Counted from the stretch's first letter, positions 17,070 to 26,211 are shown. The stretch is 64,000 bases of DNA from Streptomyces vietnamensis (GCF_000830005.1 NZ_CP010407.1:8630001-8694000); one strand, 5' to 3'. Translations and numbers: made by a program. The notes: generated from the letters alone by a model not told the origin.

Positions 17070-17993
17070 ATGACCACCACCCGCACCGCCGTGGAGATCG
17101 CCTCCCAGCCGGCGACCTGGCGCCAGGCGGCCCGCACCCTGTCCCAGCACGTCGCGGCCCTGCCCCGACGTGGCGAGCGGGTCGCGGTGATCGGCTGCGG
17201 CACCTCCTGGTTCATGGCCCTCGCCTACGCGGAGCTGCGCGAGTCCGGCGGCCACGGCGAGACCGACGCCTTCGCGGCCTCCGAGTTCCCCTACGGCCGC
17301 CGCTACGACCGGGTCGTGGCCATCACCCGCTCCGGCACCACCAGCGAGGTCCTCGCCGTTCTGTCCCGGCTGCGCGGCACGGTCCCCACCGGCGCGATCA
17401 CCGCGGACCCCACGACCCCGGTGATGGACCTCGCCGACGAGGTCGCCGTCCTCGACTTCGCCGACGAGGAGTCCGTCGTCCAGACCCGCTTCGCGACCAC
17501 CGTGCTCGCCCTGTTCCGCGCCCACCTGGAGTCCGAGGACGCCCTCCCGGAGGGACTCGGCACCGTCGAGGACGCCGCGCGCGACGCCGAGCAGGCCCTC
17601 GCCTCCCCGCTCGACGAGAGCGTGCGCACGGCCGAGCAGTTCACCTTCCTCGGCTCCGGCTGGACCTACGGACTCGCCCTGGAGGCGGGCCTGAAGATGC
17701 GCGAGGCGGCCGGCGCCTGGACCGAGGCGTACCCGGCCATGGAGTACCGCCACGGCCCCATCAGCATCACCGGCCCCGGCCGCGTGACCTGGGGCTTCGG
17801 CGCCCTGCCCGCCGGACTCGCGGACGAGGTGCGCAAGGTCGGCGGCACCCTCGCCGAGAGCGACCTCGACCCGCTCGCCGACCTCGTGCGCGCCCAGCGG
17901 CTCGCCGTCGCGGTCGCCGAGGCCCAGGGGCTCAACCCGGACACCCCGCGGAACCTGACCCGCTCCGTCGTCCTCACCGACGTCCATGCCTGA
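17070..17993 (+). CDS. SIS-domain sugar-phosphate isomerase/deaminase
   Basis: A 307-residue protein with two SIS domains (about 30-165 and 185-300), as in AgaS and GlmS isomerase parts. Visible binding segments are VIGCGTSWFMALAYAEL, ITRSGTTSEVLAVL and FLGSGWTYGLALEAGLKMREAA, with EYRHGPIS near the active site. It likely converts an amino-sugar or ketose phosphate. The ATG 17070 has AAGGAG at 6 nt; the open frame further upstream overlaps the operator. It lies 39 bp before the class II aldolase and forms an operon with it. Confidence 0.9.
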   Translation: MTTTRTAVEIASQPATWRQAARTLSQHVAALPRRGERVAVIGCGTSWFMALAYAELRESGGHGETDAFAASEFPYGRRYDRVVAITRSGTTSEVLAVLSRLRGTVPTGAITADPTTPVMDLADEVAVLDFADEESVVQTRFATTVLALFRAHLESEDALPEGLGTVEDAARDAEQALASPLDESVRTAEQFTFLGSGWTYGLALEAGLKMREAAGAWTEAYPAMEYRHGPISITGPGRVTWGFGALPAGLADEVRKVGGTLAESDLDPLADLVRAQRLAVAVAEAQGLNPDTPRNLTRSVVLTDVHA

Positions 17994-18032
17994 CCGCTGC
18001 CCCGCACCCGCCCCTCTCCCGGGAGAAGCACC

Positions 18033-18866
18033 ATGCCGCTGACGCCCACCGACGAGATCGTCCGCCGCGCCCGCGCCGCGGGCGCCGGGGTGGGGGCGTT
18101 CAACGTCCTCCAGCTCGAACACGCCCAGGCCATCGTGGCCGGTGCCGAGAACGCCGACCGTCCGGTCATCCTCCAGATCAGCGAGAACACCGTCCGCTAC
18201 CACGGGGCGCTCGAACCGGTCGCGCTCGCCTCCCTGGCCGTCGCCCGCGCCGCCAAGACCCCCGTCGCCGTCCACCTCGACCACGCCGAGAACCCCGACC
18301 TCGTCCGCGAGGCCGTCGCCCTCGGCCTGGGCTCGGTCATGTTCGACGCCTCGAAGCTCCCGTACGCGGAGAACGTCGCCGCGACCCGCGAGGTCGTGGA
18401 GTACTGCCACAGCCACGGCGTCTGGGTCGAGGCCGAACTCGGCGAGGTCGGCGGCAAGGGCGGCGCCCACACCCCGGGCGTGCGCACGGACCCCGAGGAG
18501 GCCCGCGCCTTCGTCGCCGCCACCGGCGTCGACGCCCTCGCGGTCGCGGTCGGCAGCGCCCACCAGATGGTGAGCCGGGACGCCGTCCTCGACCTCGACC
18601 TGATCGCCCGGCTGCGCGCGGCGGTCGACACCCCGCTCGTCCTGCACGGCTCCTCGGGCGTCGCGGACCCGCACCTCACCGAGGCGGTCACGGCGGGCAT
18701 GACCAAGGTGAACGTCTCCACCCACCTGAACAAGGCCTTCACCGAGGCCGTCCGCGCCCATCTCGCCGAGCACCCCACGACGGTCGACCCCCGCAAGTAC
18801 CTGAGCCCGGCCCGCGCGGCCGTGGCCCGCGAGGTCGCCCACCTCCTGGCGGTCCTGGCACCGTGA
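18033..18866 (+). CDS. Class II fructose/tagatose-bisphosphate aldolase family
   Basis: A 277-residue zinc-dependent aldolase cleaving a ketose 1,6-bisphosphate into two triose phosphates. Metal-binding histidines lie in VAVHLDHAENPDLVREA, in VAVGSAHQM and in VLHGSSGVADPHL; the loop NVSTHLNKAFTEAV is typical of the GatY/FbaA family. It is shorter than housekeeping fructose-bisphosphate aldolase and, with the SIS protein and DeoR regulator, suggests a dedicated catabolic route rather than glycolysis. GGGAGAAGC precedes its ATG. Confidence 0.92.
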   Translation: MPLTPTDEIVRRARAAGAGVGAFNVLQLEHAQAIVAGAENADRPVILQISENTVRYHGALEPVALASLAVARAAKTPVAVHLDHAENPDLVREAVALGLGSVMFDASKLPYAENVAATREVVEYCHSHGVWVEAELGEVGGKGGAHTPGVRTDPEEARAFVAATGVDALAVAVGSAHQMVSRDAVLDLDLIARLRAAVDTPLVLHGSSGVADPHLTEAVTAGMTKVNVSTHLNKAFTEAVRAHLAEHPTTVDPRKYLSPARAAVAREVAHLLAVLAP

Positions 18867-18879
18867 CCCCGTACGTCCA

Positions 18880-18906
18880 GGCCTCCTGAAGCACGGTCAG
18901 GAGGCC
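18880..18906 (+). terminator. Terminator after the aldolase operon
   Basis: A perfect 10-bp stem GGCCTCCTGA / TCAGGAGGCC with a 7-nt loop, 14 bp after the aldolase stop codon. Confidence 0.85.
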
Positions 18907-19006
18907 CCGTACGCCCGCCCCGACGGCCGCCCGGCGAGGGCGACCGCGGGGCGGGACTTCCCCCGGAACCGGCCGTGGTCACCCCGCGGACGTCTCCGTC
19001 GGGGCG

Positions 19007-19029
19007 TTGTCAGTACCGGCTCGTAGAGT
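19007..19029 (+). promoter_or_regulatory. PafBC/RecA-NDp-type DNA-damage promoter
   Basis: TTGTCAGTA-N8-TAGAGT matches the actinobacterial LexA-independent damage promoter (TTGTCRGTG-N8-TANNNT) at all but one conserved base, G to A at the ninth position. It lies 45 bp upstream of the alpha/beta hydrolase start. Its activity is inferred. Confidence 0.65.
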
Positions 19030-19074
19030 GGCTCCTGACGGTAGGACAGCGGCGCGACACGGGGAGAGAGCGGC

Positions 19075-19869
19075 ATGCGGGAGTTGTTCCTGGCGAAGGA
19101 GCGGGCGTACATCCGGTGGATCGACCTGCCGGGCGAGGGGCCCGTGCGGGTGTTCGTCCACGGGCTCGGATGCACGGCGGCCTCCGACTTCGCCCACATC
19201 GCGGCCCATCCCGCGCTCGGCGGCGGCCGGGCGCTCCTGGTGGACCTGCTCGGCCACGGACTGAGCGACCGGCCCGCGGACTTCGACTACCGCATGGAGT
19301 CCCAGGCGGCCGCGGTGGCCGCCGTCCTCGACCACCTCGGTGTCGCAGGAGTGGACCTCGTCGGGCACTCGATGGGCGGCGCCGTGACGATCCACCTGGC
19401 GGCGGACCGGCCGGACCTGGTCGCCCGGCTCGTGGTGGCGGAGCCGAACCTGTACGCGGGCGGAGGGGCGTTCAGCTCGCCGGTGGCCGCCCAGGACGAG
19501 GACGCGTTCGTGGCGGAGGGGTTCGCCCGGATGCTCGCCGACACCGACCGCCCGGACTACGCCGCCCGGCTGCGGCTCGCCGACCCGCGGGCCGTCCACC
19601 GCAGCGCGGTCGCCCTGGTGGAGGGCAGCGTGCCCGCGCCGGGTGACCTGCTGGCGGCTCTCGCGGTGCCCCGGACGTTCCTGGTGGGGGAGTCGAGCCT
19701 GCCGGACGCCGACGCGGAGAAGGCGGCCGCGTTCGGCATCCCGGTGACCGAGGTGCCCGGCGCGGGACACAACCTGATGCTGGACAACCCGGACGGCTTC
19801 GCCACGGCCCTCGCCCGCGCGCTCGCGGACGACCCGACGGCTCCGGTTCCCGGCGACCGGAGAGCCTGA
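19075..19869 (+). CDS. Alpha/beta fold hydrolase
   Basis: A 264-residue cytoplasmic hydrolase. The oxyanion-hole motif VFVHGLGCT, the nucleophile elbow LVGHSMGGA (Ser99) and the late histidine in VPGAGHNLMLDNP complete the triad. The substrate is unknown. Unusually, a sequence resembling a PafBC-dependent promoter lies 45 bp upstream, so the gene may be induced by DNA damage. GGGGAGAGAG precedes the ATG. It is convergent with the TPR membrane protein gene. Confidence 0.9.
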   Translation: MRELFLAKERAYIRWIDLPGEGPVRVFVHGLGCTAASDFAHIAAHPALGGGRALLVDLLGHGLSDRPADFDYRMESQAAAVAAVLDHLGVAGVDLVGHSMGGAVTIHLAADRPDLVARLVVAEPNLYAGGGAFSSPVAAQDEDAFVAEGFARMLADTDRPDYAARLRLADPRAVHRSAVALVEGSVPAPGDLLAALAVPRTFLVGESSLPDADAEKAAAFGIPVTEVPGAGHNLMLDNPDGFATALARALADDPTAPVPGDRRA

Positions 19870-19912
19870 TCCGGCCGCCCCGTCCCCGTCGGAGGCACCG
19901 TCCTCGCGGAGG

Positions 19913-21382
19913 TCAGGAATCCGACGGAACGGGCCGCAGCACGGACTGCCGTGTCAATCGGGCAAGTTGCGCGATCTCGCCGTGCGGCATGTCCGAGGCC
20001 TTGAACGTCACCGACCCCATGCTGCCTCTGTCCGCCCAGAAGCAGATGGCCTTGGGCGTCCCCGTGATGTCCTCGACGTACCGGGAGCACTGCATCCAGC
20101 CTCCGTAGGGGCCCGCGTCCGCCGACCAGGTGTCGTGCAGCCGGGTCACACCCGCCGTGCTCGACAGGATGATGTCGGTGTCGTGGACCATGGCGGCGGT
20201 GAAGTCGTGGAAGTCGCCCGCCGCACCGACGACGGCGAGGTCGGAACCGTCGCCCGTGCCGCCCGTGTAGAAGTACGTGAACGACGCCTCGACCCGACCA
20301 CTGGGGTCGCGGGGCATCTCGACGCCGAGGGCTTCGAAGGGATCCGTCCGCGTCATCCCCCGGAAGGTGTCCGGGGCGACCGCCTCGTACCGCGGATACG
20401 CGGTGTACTCGGCGTACGTGAGGACGCTCGTCGTCGCGACGGCGGCGAGGGCGATGACGGCACCGGCGCCGATGAGGGCAAGCTCACGCCGCGCGTACCG
20501 CGGTACGGCGGGCAAGGCCGGTTCGGCGGGGGCGGGCCCCATGACCGCCTCGCCCGACGCCCGCTCCCCGCCACGGGCGCGTGCGCCGCGCAGGATCAGC
20601 CGGAGCAGCAGGAGCGGCAGATCCAGGAGAACGCCGACGGCGCACGCGACCCAGAGGGGAAAGGGTCCCAGCACATGCCGCGCGAGCAGGAGCACGGCCA
20701 CGGTCAGCTGGGCGACGAACAGATACTCCGGCGTACGGCGGATCAGGAACCGCAGGGGCGCCCGGCCGGGGCGGGCGAGCGCGGTGAGCGTCGCGTCGAG
20801 GACCGCGAGCCGCTGGTCGTACGGCGCGAGGGCCGCCTGCCGCCGGGCCTCCTTCTCCGCCGCCTGCGGTGAAGCGGCGGTGGTGAGTGCGTGGACGACG
20901 TCGTGGCGCTGCACCCGGGCGGCCGAAGGTCCCTTGGACGCGGCCGCGGCGAGGACGGAGGTCGACGCGGTGGCCCGCCGCAGCTGCGGGGAGTCGGGCG
21001 CCAGCTCCCGGAGCCGCTCCAGGAGGACGGGACCGCGCCCGTGGCGGCCGGGCCGGTCCAGGGCGTCGGAGCGCAGACACAGTTCGGCGTAGCCGGCGAG
21101 GAGGTCCAGGTGGTCGGGGAAGGCGTCGAGGGCACGACGGAAGACCCGCTCGGCCTCGTCGTCGTGGTCGTCCTCGTCCTCGGCCATGTGCGCGCGGGCG
21201 AGCACGAGGAAGAGCATGGGCTCGGGACCGTCCGCCTCCAGGGCCGCCTCCACGGCGCTCCGCGCCTCCGCGTGCCGGCCCGCCGAGATCAGCGCGGTCG
21301 CGTGAGCGCACACGGACACGGCGTCTTCTTCGCTGTGCAAGAGTCCCCACCCCTGTATATCCGGCCGATCGTTCCCGGCCAA
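19913..21382 (-). CDS. TPR-like membrane protein of unknown function
   Basis: A 489-residue protein. The N-terminal ~120 residues are helical repeats resembling tetratricopeptides (ISAGRHAEARSAVEAALEADG and AERVFRRALDAFPDHLDLLAGYAELC). Two adjacent transmembrane helices lie near residues 225-265 and another near 305-325. The C-terminal ~150 residues would then be extracytoplasmic and hold a domain with YTGGTGDGSDLAVVG and ICFWADRGSMGSV. No family is recognised. The repeat domain would bind a partner in the cytosol. The start codon is uncertain; a GTG about 22 codons downstream is possible. Confidence 0.75.
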   Translation of the reverse strand: MAGNDRPDIQGWGLLHSEEDAVSVCAHATALISAGRHAEARSAVEAALEADGPEPMLFLVLARAHMAEDEDDHDDEAERVFRRALDAFPDHLDLLAGYAELCLRSDALDRPGRHGRGPVLLERLRELAPDSPQLRRATASTSVLAAAASKGPSAARVQRHDVVHALTTAASPQAAEKEARRQAALAPYDQRLAVLDATLTALARPGRAPLRFLIRRTPEYLFVAQLTVAVLLLARHVLGPFPLWVACAVGVLLDLPLLLLRLILRGARARGGERASGEAVMGPAPAEPALPAVPRYARRELALIGAGAVIALAAVATTSVLTYAEYTAYPRYEAVAPDTFRGMTRTDPFEALGVEMPRDPSGRVEASFTYFYTGGTGDGSDLAVVGAAGDFHDFTAAMVHDTDIILSSTAGVTRLHDTWSADAGPYGGWMQCSRYVEDITGTPKAICFWADRGSMGSVTFKASDMPHGEIAQLARLTRQSVLRPVPSDS

Positions 21383-21587
21383 GAGGCGTCACTATCGCCT
21401 GCGGAGGAATGCCTGGTCAACCGTGTTATCGGGGGCCTGTGGGTGCGACAGCAGGGGGGATTTCAGCCACGGAGACGGTTCCTGCCACGCACCGGCGCCT
21501 CCCGGCGTCCGGGCTTCCCGTGCTCACCGGACGTTGAGAAGATCGTCGACACAACCCGCCCGGTCCCGGCCGCTACAGGAGCAACTG

Positions 21588-22613
21588 GTGCAGCACACCC
21601 TCGCGTACGCCGACGTCAAGACCGCCGCCGACCGGATCGGCGGCCACATCCGCCCCGTCACGGTCACCCGAGCCGACCCCGGCAGCGAGCCGTACGAGCT
21701 CCACCTCGCCCTCGAGCTCATGCAGCACACCGGCTCCTTCAAGGCCCGCGGCGCGCAGAACTTCCTCCTCGCCCACCGGGAGGAGGGCACCCTCCCGGAC
21801 GCCGGCGTCACCATCGCCTCCGGCGGCAACGCGGGCCTCGCCTGCGCCTGGGCGGCCCGCAGGCAGGGCGTCAGGGCCACCGTCTTCCTCCCCGCCACCG
21901 CACCCCGGGTGAAGGTCGACAAGCTGCGCGGTCACGACGCCGACGTACGGCTCGTCGGGACCGAGTACGCCGAGGCGCTCGCCGCCTGCGAGGCGTTCGC
22001 GGCCGACACCGGAGCCCTCGCCTCCCACGCCTACGACCACCCCCTGATCGCCGCCGGCGCCGGCACCCTCCTCGACGAGATCCACCAGTGGATCCCGGAC
22101 CTCGACACCGTCGTCGTCGCGGTCGGCGGCGGCGGGCTGTTCACCGGCGTCGCCACCGCCGCCCGGCACCACGGCATCCGTACCGTCGCCGTCGAACCCG
22201 AGAACTGCCGCGCCCTCGACGCCGCGGTACGGGCCGGACACCCAGTCGACGTGACGGTCGACTCCGTGGCCGCCGACTCCCTCGGTGCCCGCCGCGCCTC
22301 CGCCCTGGCGGTGAGCGCCGCCCGGCAGGAGGGCGTCCACTCCGTCCTCGTCGCGGACGCCGACATCGTCCGCGCCCGCCGGGCCCTCTGGGACGACCGC
22401 CGCCTCGCCGTCGAACACGCCGCCGCCACCGCCCTCGCGGCCCTCACCACCCCGACCGGGGACCGACCCCTCACCACCCCGACCGGGGACCGACCCGTCC
22501 GCACCGGCTACCGCCCCGCGCCGGGCGAGAAGGTCTGCGTCGTCCTCTGCGGTGCCAACACCGACCCCGCGGACCTCACACAGCCGCCGACGGCAGCCGG
22601 TTCGCCCCGCTGA
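21588..22613 (+). CDS. Threonine/serine dehydratase (PLP-dependent)
   Basis: A 341-residue fold-type II PLP enzyme that deaminates threonine or serine to the 2-oxo acid. The lysine for PLP is in HTGSFKARGAQNFLL, the phosphate loop is SGGNAGLA, and VVAVGGGGLFTGVATAA is the glycine-rich loop. There is no C-terminal ACT domain, so it is the catabolic or racemase-like type. GTG 21588 has AGGAG at 6 nt, better than codons upstream. The C-terminus carries a duplicated nine-residue unit, and its last 38 bp overlap the convergent Lrp gene. Confidence 0.9.
   Translation: MQHTLAYADVKTAADRIGGHIRPVTVTRADPGSEPYELHLALELMQHTGSFKARGAQNFLLAHREEGTLPDAGVTIASGGNAGLACAWAARRQGVRATVFLPATAPRVKVDKLRGHDADVRLVGTEYAEALAACEAFAADTGALASHAYDHPLIAAGAGTLLDEIHQWIPDLDTVVVAVGGGGLFTGVATAARHHGIRTVAVEPENCRALDAAVRAGHPVDVTVDSVAADSLGARRASALAVSAARQEGVHSVLVADADIVRARRALWDDRRLAVEHAAATALAALTTPTGDRPLTTPTGDRPVRTGYRPAPGEKVCVVLCGANTDPADLTQPPTAAGSPR
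22443..22496 (+). repeat. 27-bp exact tandem duplication in the dehydratase
   Basis: Two directly adjacent 27-bp copies encode TTPTGDRPL and TTPTGDRPV in frame, between the last catalytic-domain helix and the final strand. The near-perfect identity indicates a recent duplication. Confidence 0.9.
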
Positions 22614-23061
22614 GCCCGGGCCCGCTCGGACCGCGCGGCGGCAGGGGGCGGCTGAAGACGAGATCGGTGGTCGTGCTGCCGAACTCCGCGAGGGCGTCCA
22701 CGACCTCCTCCAGGTGCGCCATCGACGTGGCGGCGACCTTGAGGACGTAGCAGTCTTCCCCCGTCGTACGGAGACACTCCAGGATCTCCCGGCGCTCGCC
22801 GAGCAGCCGGCGCAGCGGCTCGTGCCGGGTCCCCGGGTACTTGAGCCGGACGACCGCGAGGATCGCGTACCCGATCCGCTCCAGATCCACCTCCGCCCGG
22901 TAGCCCGTGATCACCCCGGACTCCTCCAGGCGCCGCACCCGCTCCTTCGTCGCCGAGGCGCTCAGGTTCACCCGCCGCGCCAGCTCCGTGTACGCGATCC
23001 GGCCGTCCCGCTGAACCTCCGTCAGGATCGCCCAGTCCGTCGCATCAAGACTCTCGGTCAT
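22576..23061 (-). CDS. Lrp/AsnC family transcriptional regulator
   Basis: A 161-residue feast/famine regulator. The N-terminal helix-turn-helix (about 5-60) reads LDATDWAILTEVQRDGRIAY and LARRVNLSASATKERVRRLEESGVI; the C-terminal RAM domain (about 70-145) has DCYVLKVAATSMAHLEEVVDAL and would bind an amino acid. It probably responds to threonine, serine or a related amino acid and may control the convergent dehydratase and the divergent LLM gene. A TAATCT -10 element ends 6 nt before the ATG, so the mRNA is likely leaderless. Confidence 0.93.
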   Translation of the reverse strand: MTESLDATDWAILTEVQRDGRIAYTELARRVNLSASATKERVRRLEESGVITGYRAEVDLERIGYAILAVVRLKYPGTRHEPLRRLLGERREILECLRTTGEDCYVLKVAATSMAHLEEVVDALAEFGSTTTDLVFSRPLPPRGPSGPGLSGANRLPSAAV

Positions 23062-23155
23062 CCGATTAGATTACCGGCGATTCCACGGCCGAACGGCCCC
23101 TGAACAGGCGGGAATCACTTCTGTTCACCCCTCGCGCCTGGCTAGCCTCTGCCGC

Positions 23156-24019
23156 GTGAAGATCGGAGTCAACATCCTCAACTTCGGCCCCGGCGCCGAC
23201 CCCGGAATGCTGCGCAGCTGGGCCCAGACCGTGGAGGGCCTCGGGTACGACCTGCTGATGGTCTCGGACCACGTCGCCATCACCCCCGACGTGGCCGAGC
23301 GCTACCCGGCACCCTTCTACGAGCCGTTCACCACCCTGTCGTGGCTGGCCGGTGTCACCAGCCGCGTCGGCCTCGGCACGACGGTCCTCATCGCCCCCTA
23401 CCGGCACCCGCTGCTCACCGCCCGCATGGCGGCCAACCTCGACGCCCTGAGCGGCGGCCGGCTCGTCCTCGGCGTGGGGGTGGGCTGGGCACGGCAGGAG
23501 TTCGCCGCCCTCGGGCTCCCCTTCGAACGCCGGGGACGTCTCACCGACGAACACCTCCAGGCCCTGCGCGAGGCCTGGGCCGACACCGCCGCCTACGGAG
23601 ACCGCCGGATCCCGGTCTGGATCGGCGGCCACAGCGACGCGGGACTGCGCCGCGCCGTACGGTTCGGGGACGCCTGGCACCCCCTGCGCCGCACACTGCC
23701 GCAGCTGCGCGAAGGCGCCGCGAGGCTGAAGGAGTACGCGGACGAGCAACGGCTCCCCGTACCCGCCCTGGCCCCTCGCATCGCCCTCAGGCTCACCGCG
23801 GCACCGGTCGGCGGACCGGACCGCCTCGCGGGGGAGGGGACGATCGACCAGATCATGGACGACCTCGACCGGCTGCGGCTGATGGGCGCCGAGGCCGTCG
23901 TCCTCGACCCGTACGGCGGCGACCCCCACGAGACCACGCACCCGCAGGCGGCCTGGCAGGCACTCGCCACCGTGGCCGCGCACCTCTCCCCGCACCGCAC
24001 CCGAACGGAGCCGTCATGA
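23156..24019 (+). CDS. LLM-class flavin/F420-dependent oxidoreductase
   Basis: A 287-residue luciferase-like TIM-barrel enzyme. KIGVNILNFGPGADPGML, LMVSDHVAITPDV and GTTVLIAPYRHPLLTARMAANLDAL are typical, as is GRLVLGVGVGWARQEFAALG at the coenzyme-binding region. F420 or FMN is the likely cofactor; the substrate is unknown. It starts at GTG 23156, 7 nt after a TAGCCT -10 box, suggesting a leaderless transcript. Its stop overlaps the deaminase start as ATGA, so the two are translationally coupled. Confidence 0.92.
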   Translation: MKIGVNILNFGPGADPGMLRSWAQTVEGLGYDLLMVSDHVAITPDVAERYPAPFYEPFTTLSWLAGVTSRVGLGTTVLIAPYRHPLLTARMAANLDALSGGRLVLGVGVGWARQEFAALGLPFERRGRLTDEHLQALREAWADTAAYGDRRIPVWIGGHSDAGLRRAVRFGDAWHPLRRTLPQLREGAARLKEYADEQRLPVPALAPRIALRLTAAPVGGPDRLAGEGTIDQIMDDLDRLRLMGAEAVVLDPYGGDPHETTHPQAAWQALATVAAHLSPHRTRTEPS

Positions 24020-24444
24020 CGACAGCCGACGACCACACCCTCCTCCGACGCGCCATCGCCCTCGCCGCCACGGCGCGGGAGTCCGGCAACCCGCCGTTCG
24101 GTTCGCTCCTCGCGGCACCGGACGGGACGGTCCTGGCGGAGGAACACAACACCACGCTCACCGACCGGGACATCACCGCCCACCCCGAACTCAAGCTCGC
24201 CCGGTGGGCGGCCCGGGAACTGGCCCCGGCGACGGCGGCCGAGACCACGATGTACACCAGCTGCCAGCCCTGCGGCATGTGCGAAGCGGTCATCCGACAG
24301 GCGGGCCTGCGCCGCGTCGTGTACGCCCTCTCCAACGAACAACTCCTCGACATCCGCCCCGGGAGCGGCCGCCCGCCCGTACCGCAGGACGGCCCCGCGC
24401 TGCTCGACGAGGTACGGGCCGCGGTCGAGCCGTACTACCGCTGA
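24016..24444 (+). CDS. Nucleoside/guanine deaminase family protein
   Basis: A 142-residue zinc-dependent deaminase of the cytidine/deoxycytidylate deaminase superfamily. The zinc and proton-shuttle motif is THPELKLARWA (His-Pro-Glu), and the second zinc motif is SCQPCGMCEAVI (PCxxC). FGSLLAAPDGTVLAEEHN is the N-terminal strand. It resembles guanine or nucleoside deaminases more than tRNA adenosine deaminase TadA. Overlap with the LLM oxidoreductase suggests the two act in one heterocycle-degradation step; this is inference. Confidence 0.9.
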   Translation: MTTADDHTLLRRAIALAATARESGNPPFGSLLAAPDGTVLAEEHNTTLTDRDITAHPELKLARWAARELAPATAAETTMYTSCQPCGMCEAVIRQAGLRRVVYALSNEQLLDIRPGSGRPPVPQDGPALLDEVRAAVEPYYR

Positions 24445-24466
24445 CCGAATGCGTCAGGATGGGGAC

Positions 24467-25000
24467 ATGACCGAGATCCTCACCCCCCGACTCCTGCTCC
24501 GCCGCTGGACCGACGACGACCTCGTCCCCATGGCGGAGATCAACGCCGACCCCGAGGTCATGCGGTGGATCGGCGACGGCTCGGTCCGCGACCCGGAGCA
24601 GACCGCGGAGGCCATCGAGCGGTACGAGGAGGAGTGGGACGAGGAGGGCTTTGGGATCTTCGCCGTCGAGCTCCTCGGCTCCGGCGAACTGATCGGCTTC
24701 GCCGGTCTCTCCGTGCCGGAGTTCCTGCCGGAGGTGCTCCCCGACGTGGAGATCGGCTGGCGCCTCGGCCGGCAGTTCTGGGGCCAGGGGTACGCCTCCG
24801 AGGCCGCCCACGCGGTCCTGGAGTTCGCCCTCCAGGACCGCGGGCTCGACCGGGTCGTCGCCATCACCCACACCGGCAACCGGGCCTCCGAGAACGTCAT
24901 GCGCAAGCTCGGCATGGTGCCGGAGCGGGAGACGAGCCACCCGGTCTTCGGGCTTCCCCTGCGCGTCTACGCCATCGACCTCACCGAGTACCAGGCGTGA
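24467..25000 (+). CDS. GNAT family N-acetyltransferase (RimJ/RimL-like)
   Basis: A 177-residue acetyltransferase starting MTEILTPRLLLRRWTDDDL, the RimJ/RimL pattern. The acetyl-CoA loop is IGWRLGRQFWGQGYASEAA, followed by VVAITHTGNRASENVMRKLGM. The acceptor could be a protein N-terminus, an amino acid or a small molecule. The start ATG 24467 has CAGGAT 6 nt upstream, consistent with a leaderless mRNA. It is 22 bp after the deaminase, so co-transcription is also possible. Confidence 0.9.
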   Translation: MTEILTPRLLLRRWTDDDLVPMAEINADPEVMRWIGDGSVRDPEQTAEAIERYEEEWDEEGFGIFAVELLGSGELIGFAGLSVPEFLPEVLPDVEIGWRLGRQFWGQGYASEAAHAVLEFALQDRGLDRVVAITHTGNRASENVMRKLGMVPERETSHPVFGLPLRVYAIDLTEYQA

Positions 25001-25120
25001 TCACCGGGCCTTCGCCGACGACGCCCCGGCAGGGCCGACCGGGCGCCGGGACCCGGCGGTGAGGGGCCTTCCGGACCGCCGCTGACCAGCGCGGACACAG
25101 GGCCGCGTACCCTCGTGGAC

Positions 25121-26077
25121 GTGTCTGTTTCACGTCTCCACCGCGTCGCCGTCCTCGTCCTCGAAGGTGCGAAACCCCTCGACGTCGGAATCCCCGCGCA
25201 GGTGTTCACGACCCGGGCGAGCATGCCGTACGAGGTACGGGTCTGCGGCGCCGAACCCGGGGTCGTGGCCGGTGGCGACGGCCTGTCGTACCAGGTCGCC
25301 CACGGCCTGGAAGCACTCGCGTGGGCCGACATCGTCTTCGTCCCCGGCTACCGGCACCCCGACCGCGAGGACCCGCCCCGAGCCGTCGTCGACGCGCTGA
25401 TCGCCGCCCACGCCCGCGGGGCGCGGCTCGCCGCCATCTCGACGGGCGCCTTCGCCCTCGCCGCGACCGGCCTCCTCGACGGCAAACGCGCCACGACGCA
25501 CTGGCACTACGCGCGGGCGCTCGCGGCCAAGCGCCCGCTGATCCACGTCGACGAGAACGTCCTCTTCGTCGACGAGGGCAGCATGCTCACGTCCGCCGGC
25601 GCCGCCTCCGGCATCGACCTGTGCCTCCACATCCTGCGCAGGGACCTCGGCATCGCCGCCTCGAACCACGCGGCCCGGCGCCTCGTCGCCGCCCCGTACC
25701 GCAGCGGCGGCCAGGCACAGTACGTACCGCGCAGCGTGCCGGAGCCGCTCGGCGAGCGGTTCGCCGCCACCCGCGAATGGGCACTGCACCGGCTCGGCGA
25801 GCCCCTCACCCTGGAGATACTCGCCCGGAACGCGGCGGTGTCGCCGCGCACCTTCTCGCGTCGGTTCGTCGAGGACACCGGGTACACGCCGATGCAGTGG
25901 GTCATGCGCGCCCGCATCGACATGGCCCGTGAACTGCTCGAACGCTCCGAGCGGGGCGTCGAGCAGATCGCCGCCGACGTCGGCCTGGGCACCGGGGCGA
26001 ATCTGCGCCTGCACTTCCAGCACATCCTGGGCACCACACCGAGCGAGTACCGGCGCACGTTCACACAGGGGGAGTGA
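25121..26077 (+). CDS. GlxA family (DJ-1/AraC) transcriptional regulator
   Basis: A 318-residue regulator. The N-terminal DJ-1/PfpI domain (about 5-170) contains FVPGYRHPDREDPP and ISTGAFALAATGLLDGKRAT; the nucleophile cysteine of active DJ-1 enzymes is replaced by Ser/Thr. The AraC-type double helix-turn-helix (about 215-315) has LARNAAVSPRTFSRRFVED and IAADVGLGTGANLRLHFQHI. It is transcribed toward GAPDH and probably activates it, as reported for GapR in other Streptomyces. GTG 25121 lies 7 nt after TACCCT, suggesting a leaderless start; GTG 25115 is the alternative. Confidence 0.9.
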   Translation: MSVSRLHRVAVLVLEGAKPLDVGIPAQVFTTRASMPYEVRVCGAEPGVVAGGDGLSYQVAHGLEALAWADIVFVPGYRHPDREDPPRAVVDALIAAHARGARLAAISTGAFALAATGLLDGKRATTHWHYARALAAKRPLIHVDENVLFVDEGSMLTSAGAASGIDLCLHILRRDLGIAASNHAARRLVAAPYRSGGQAQYVPRSVPEPLGERFAATREWALHRLGEPLTLEILARNAAVSPRTFSRRFVEDTGYTPMQWVMRARIDMARELLERSERGVEQIAADVGLGTGANLRLHFQHILGTTPSEYRRTFTQGE

Positions 26078-26211
26078 ACCGGGCATATCGGAGCCCTGGC
26101 GGGATCATGGCGCGATACTTGCGGACCGTGGCGATCACGCCGCTGGTCGAGGCCGATCTTCCGCGCGAACCTGGGTGGCGAATCAGAAGGTCGGAAAGGG
26201 ACACACCGCTC

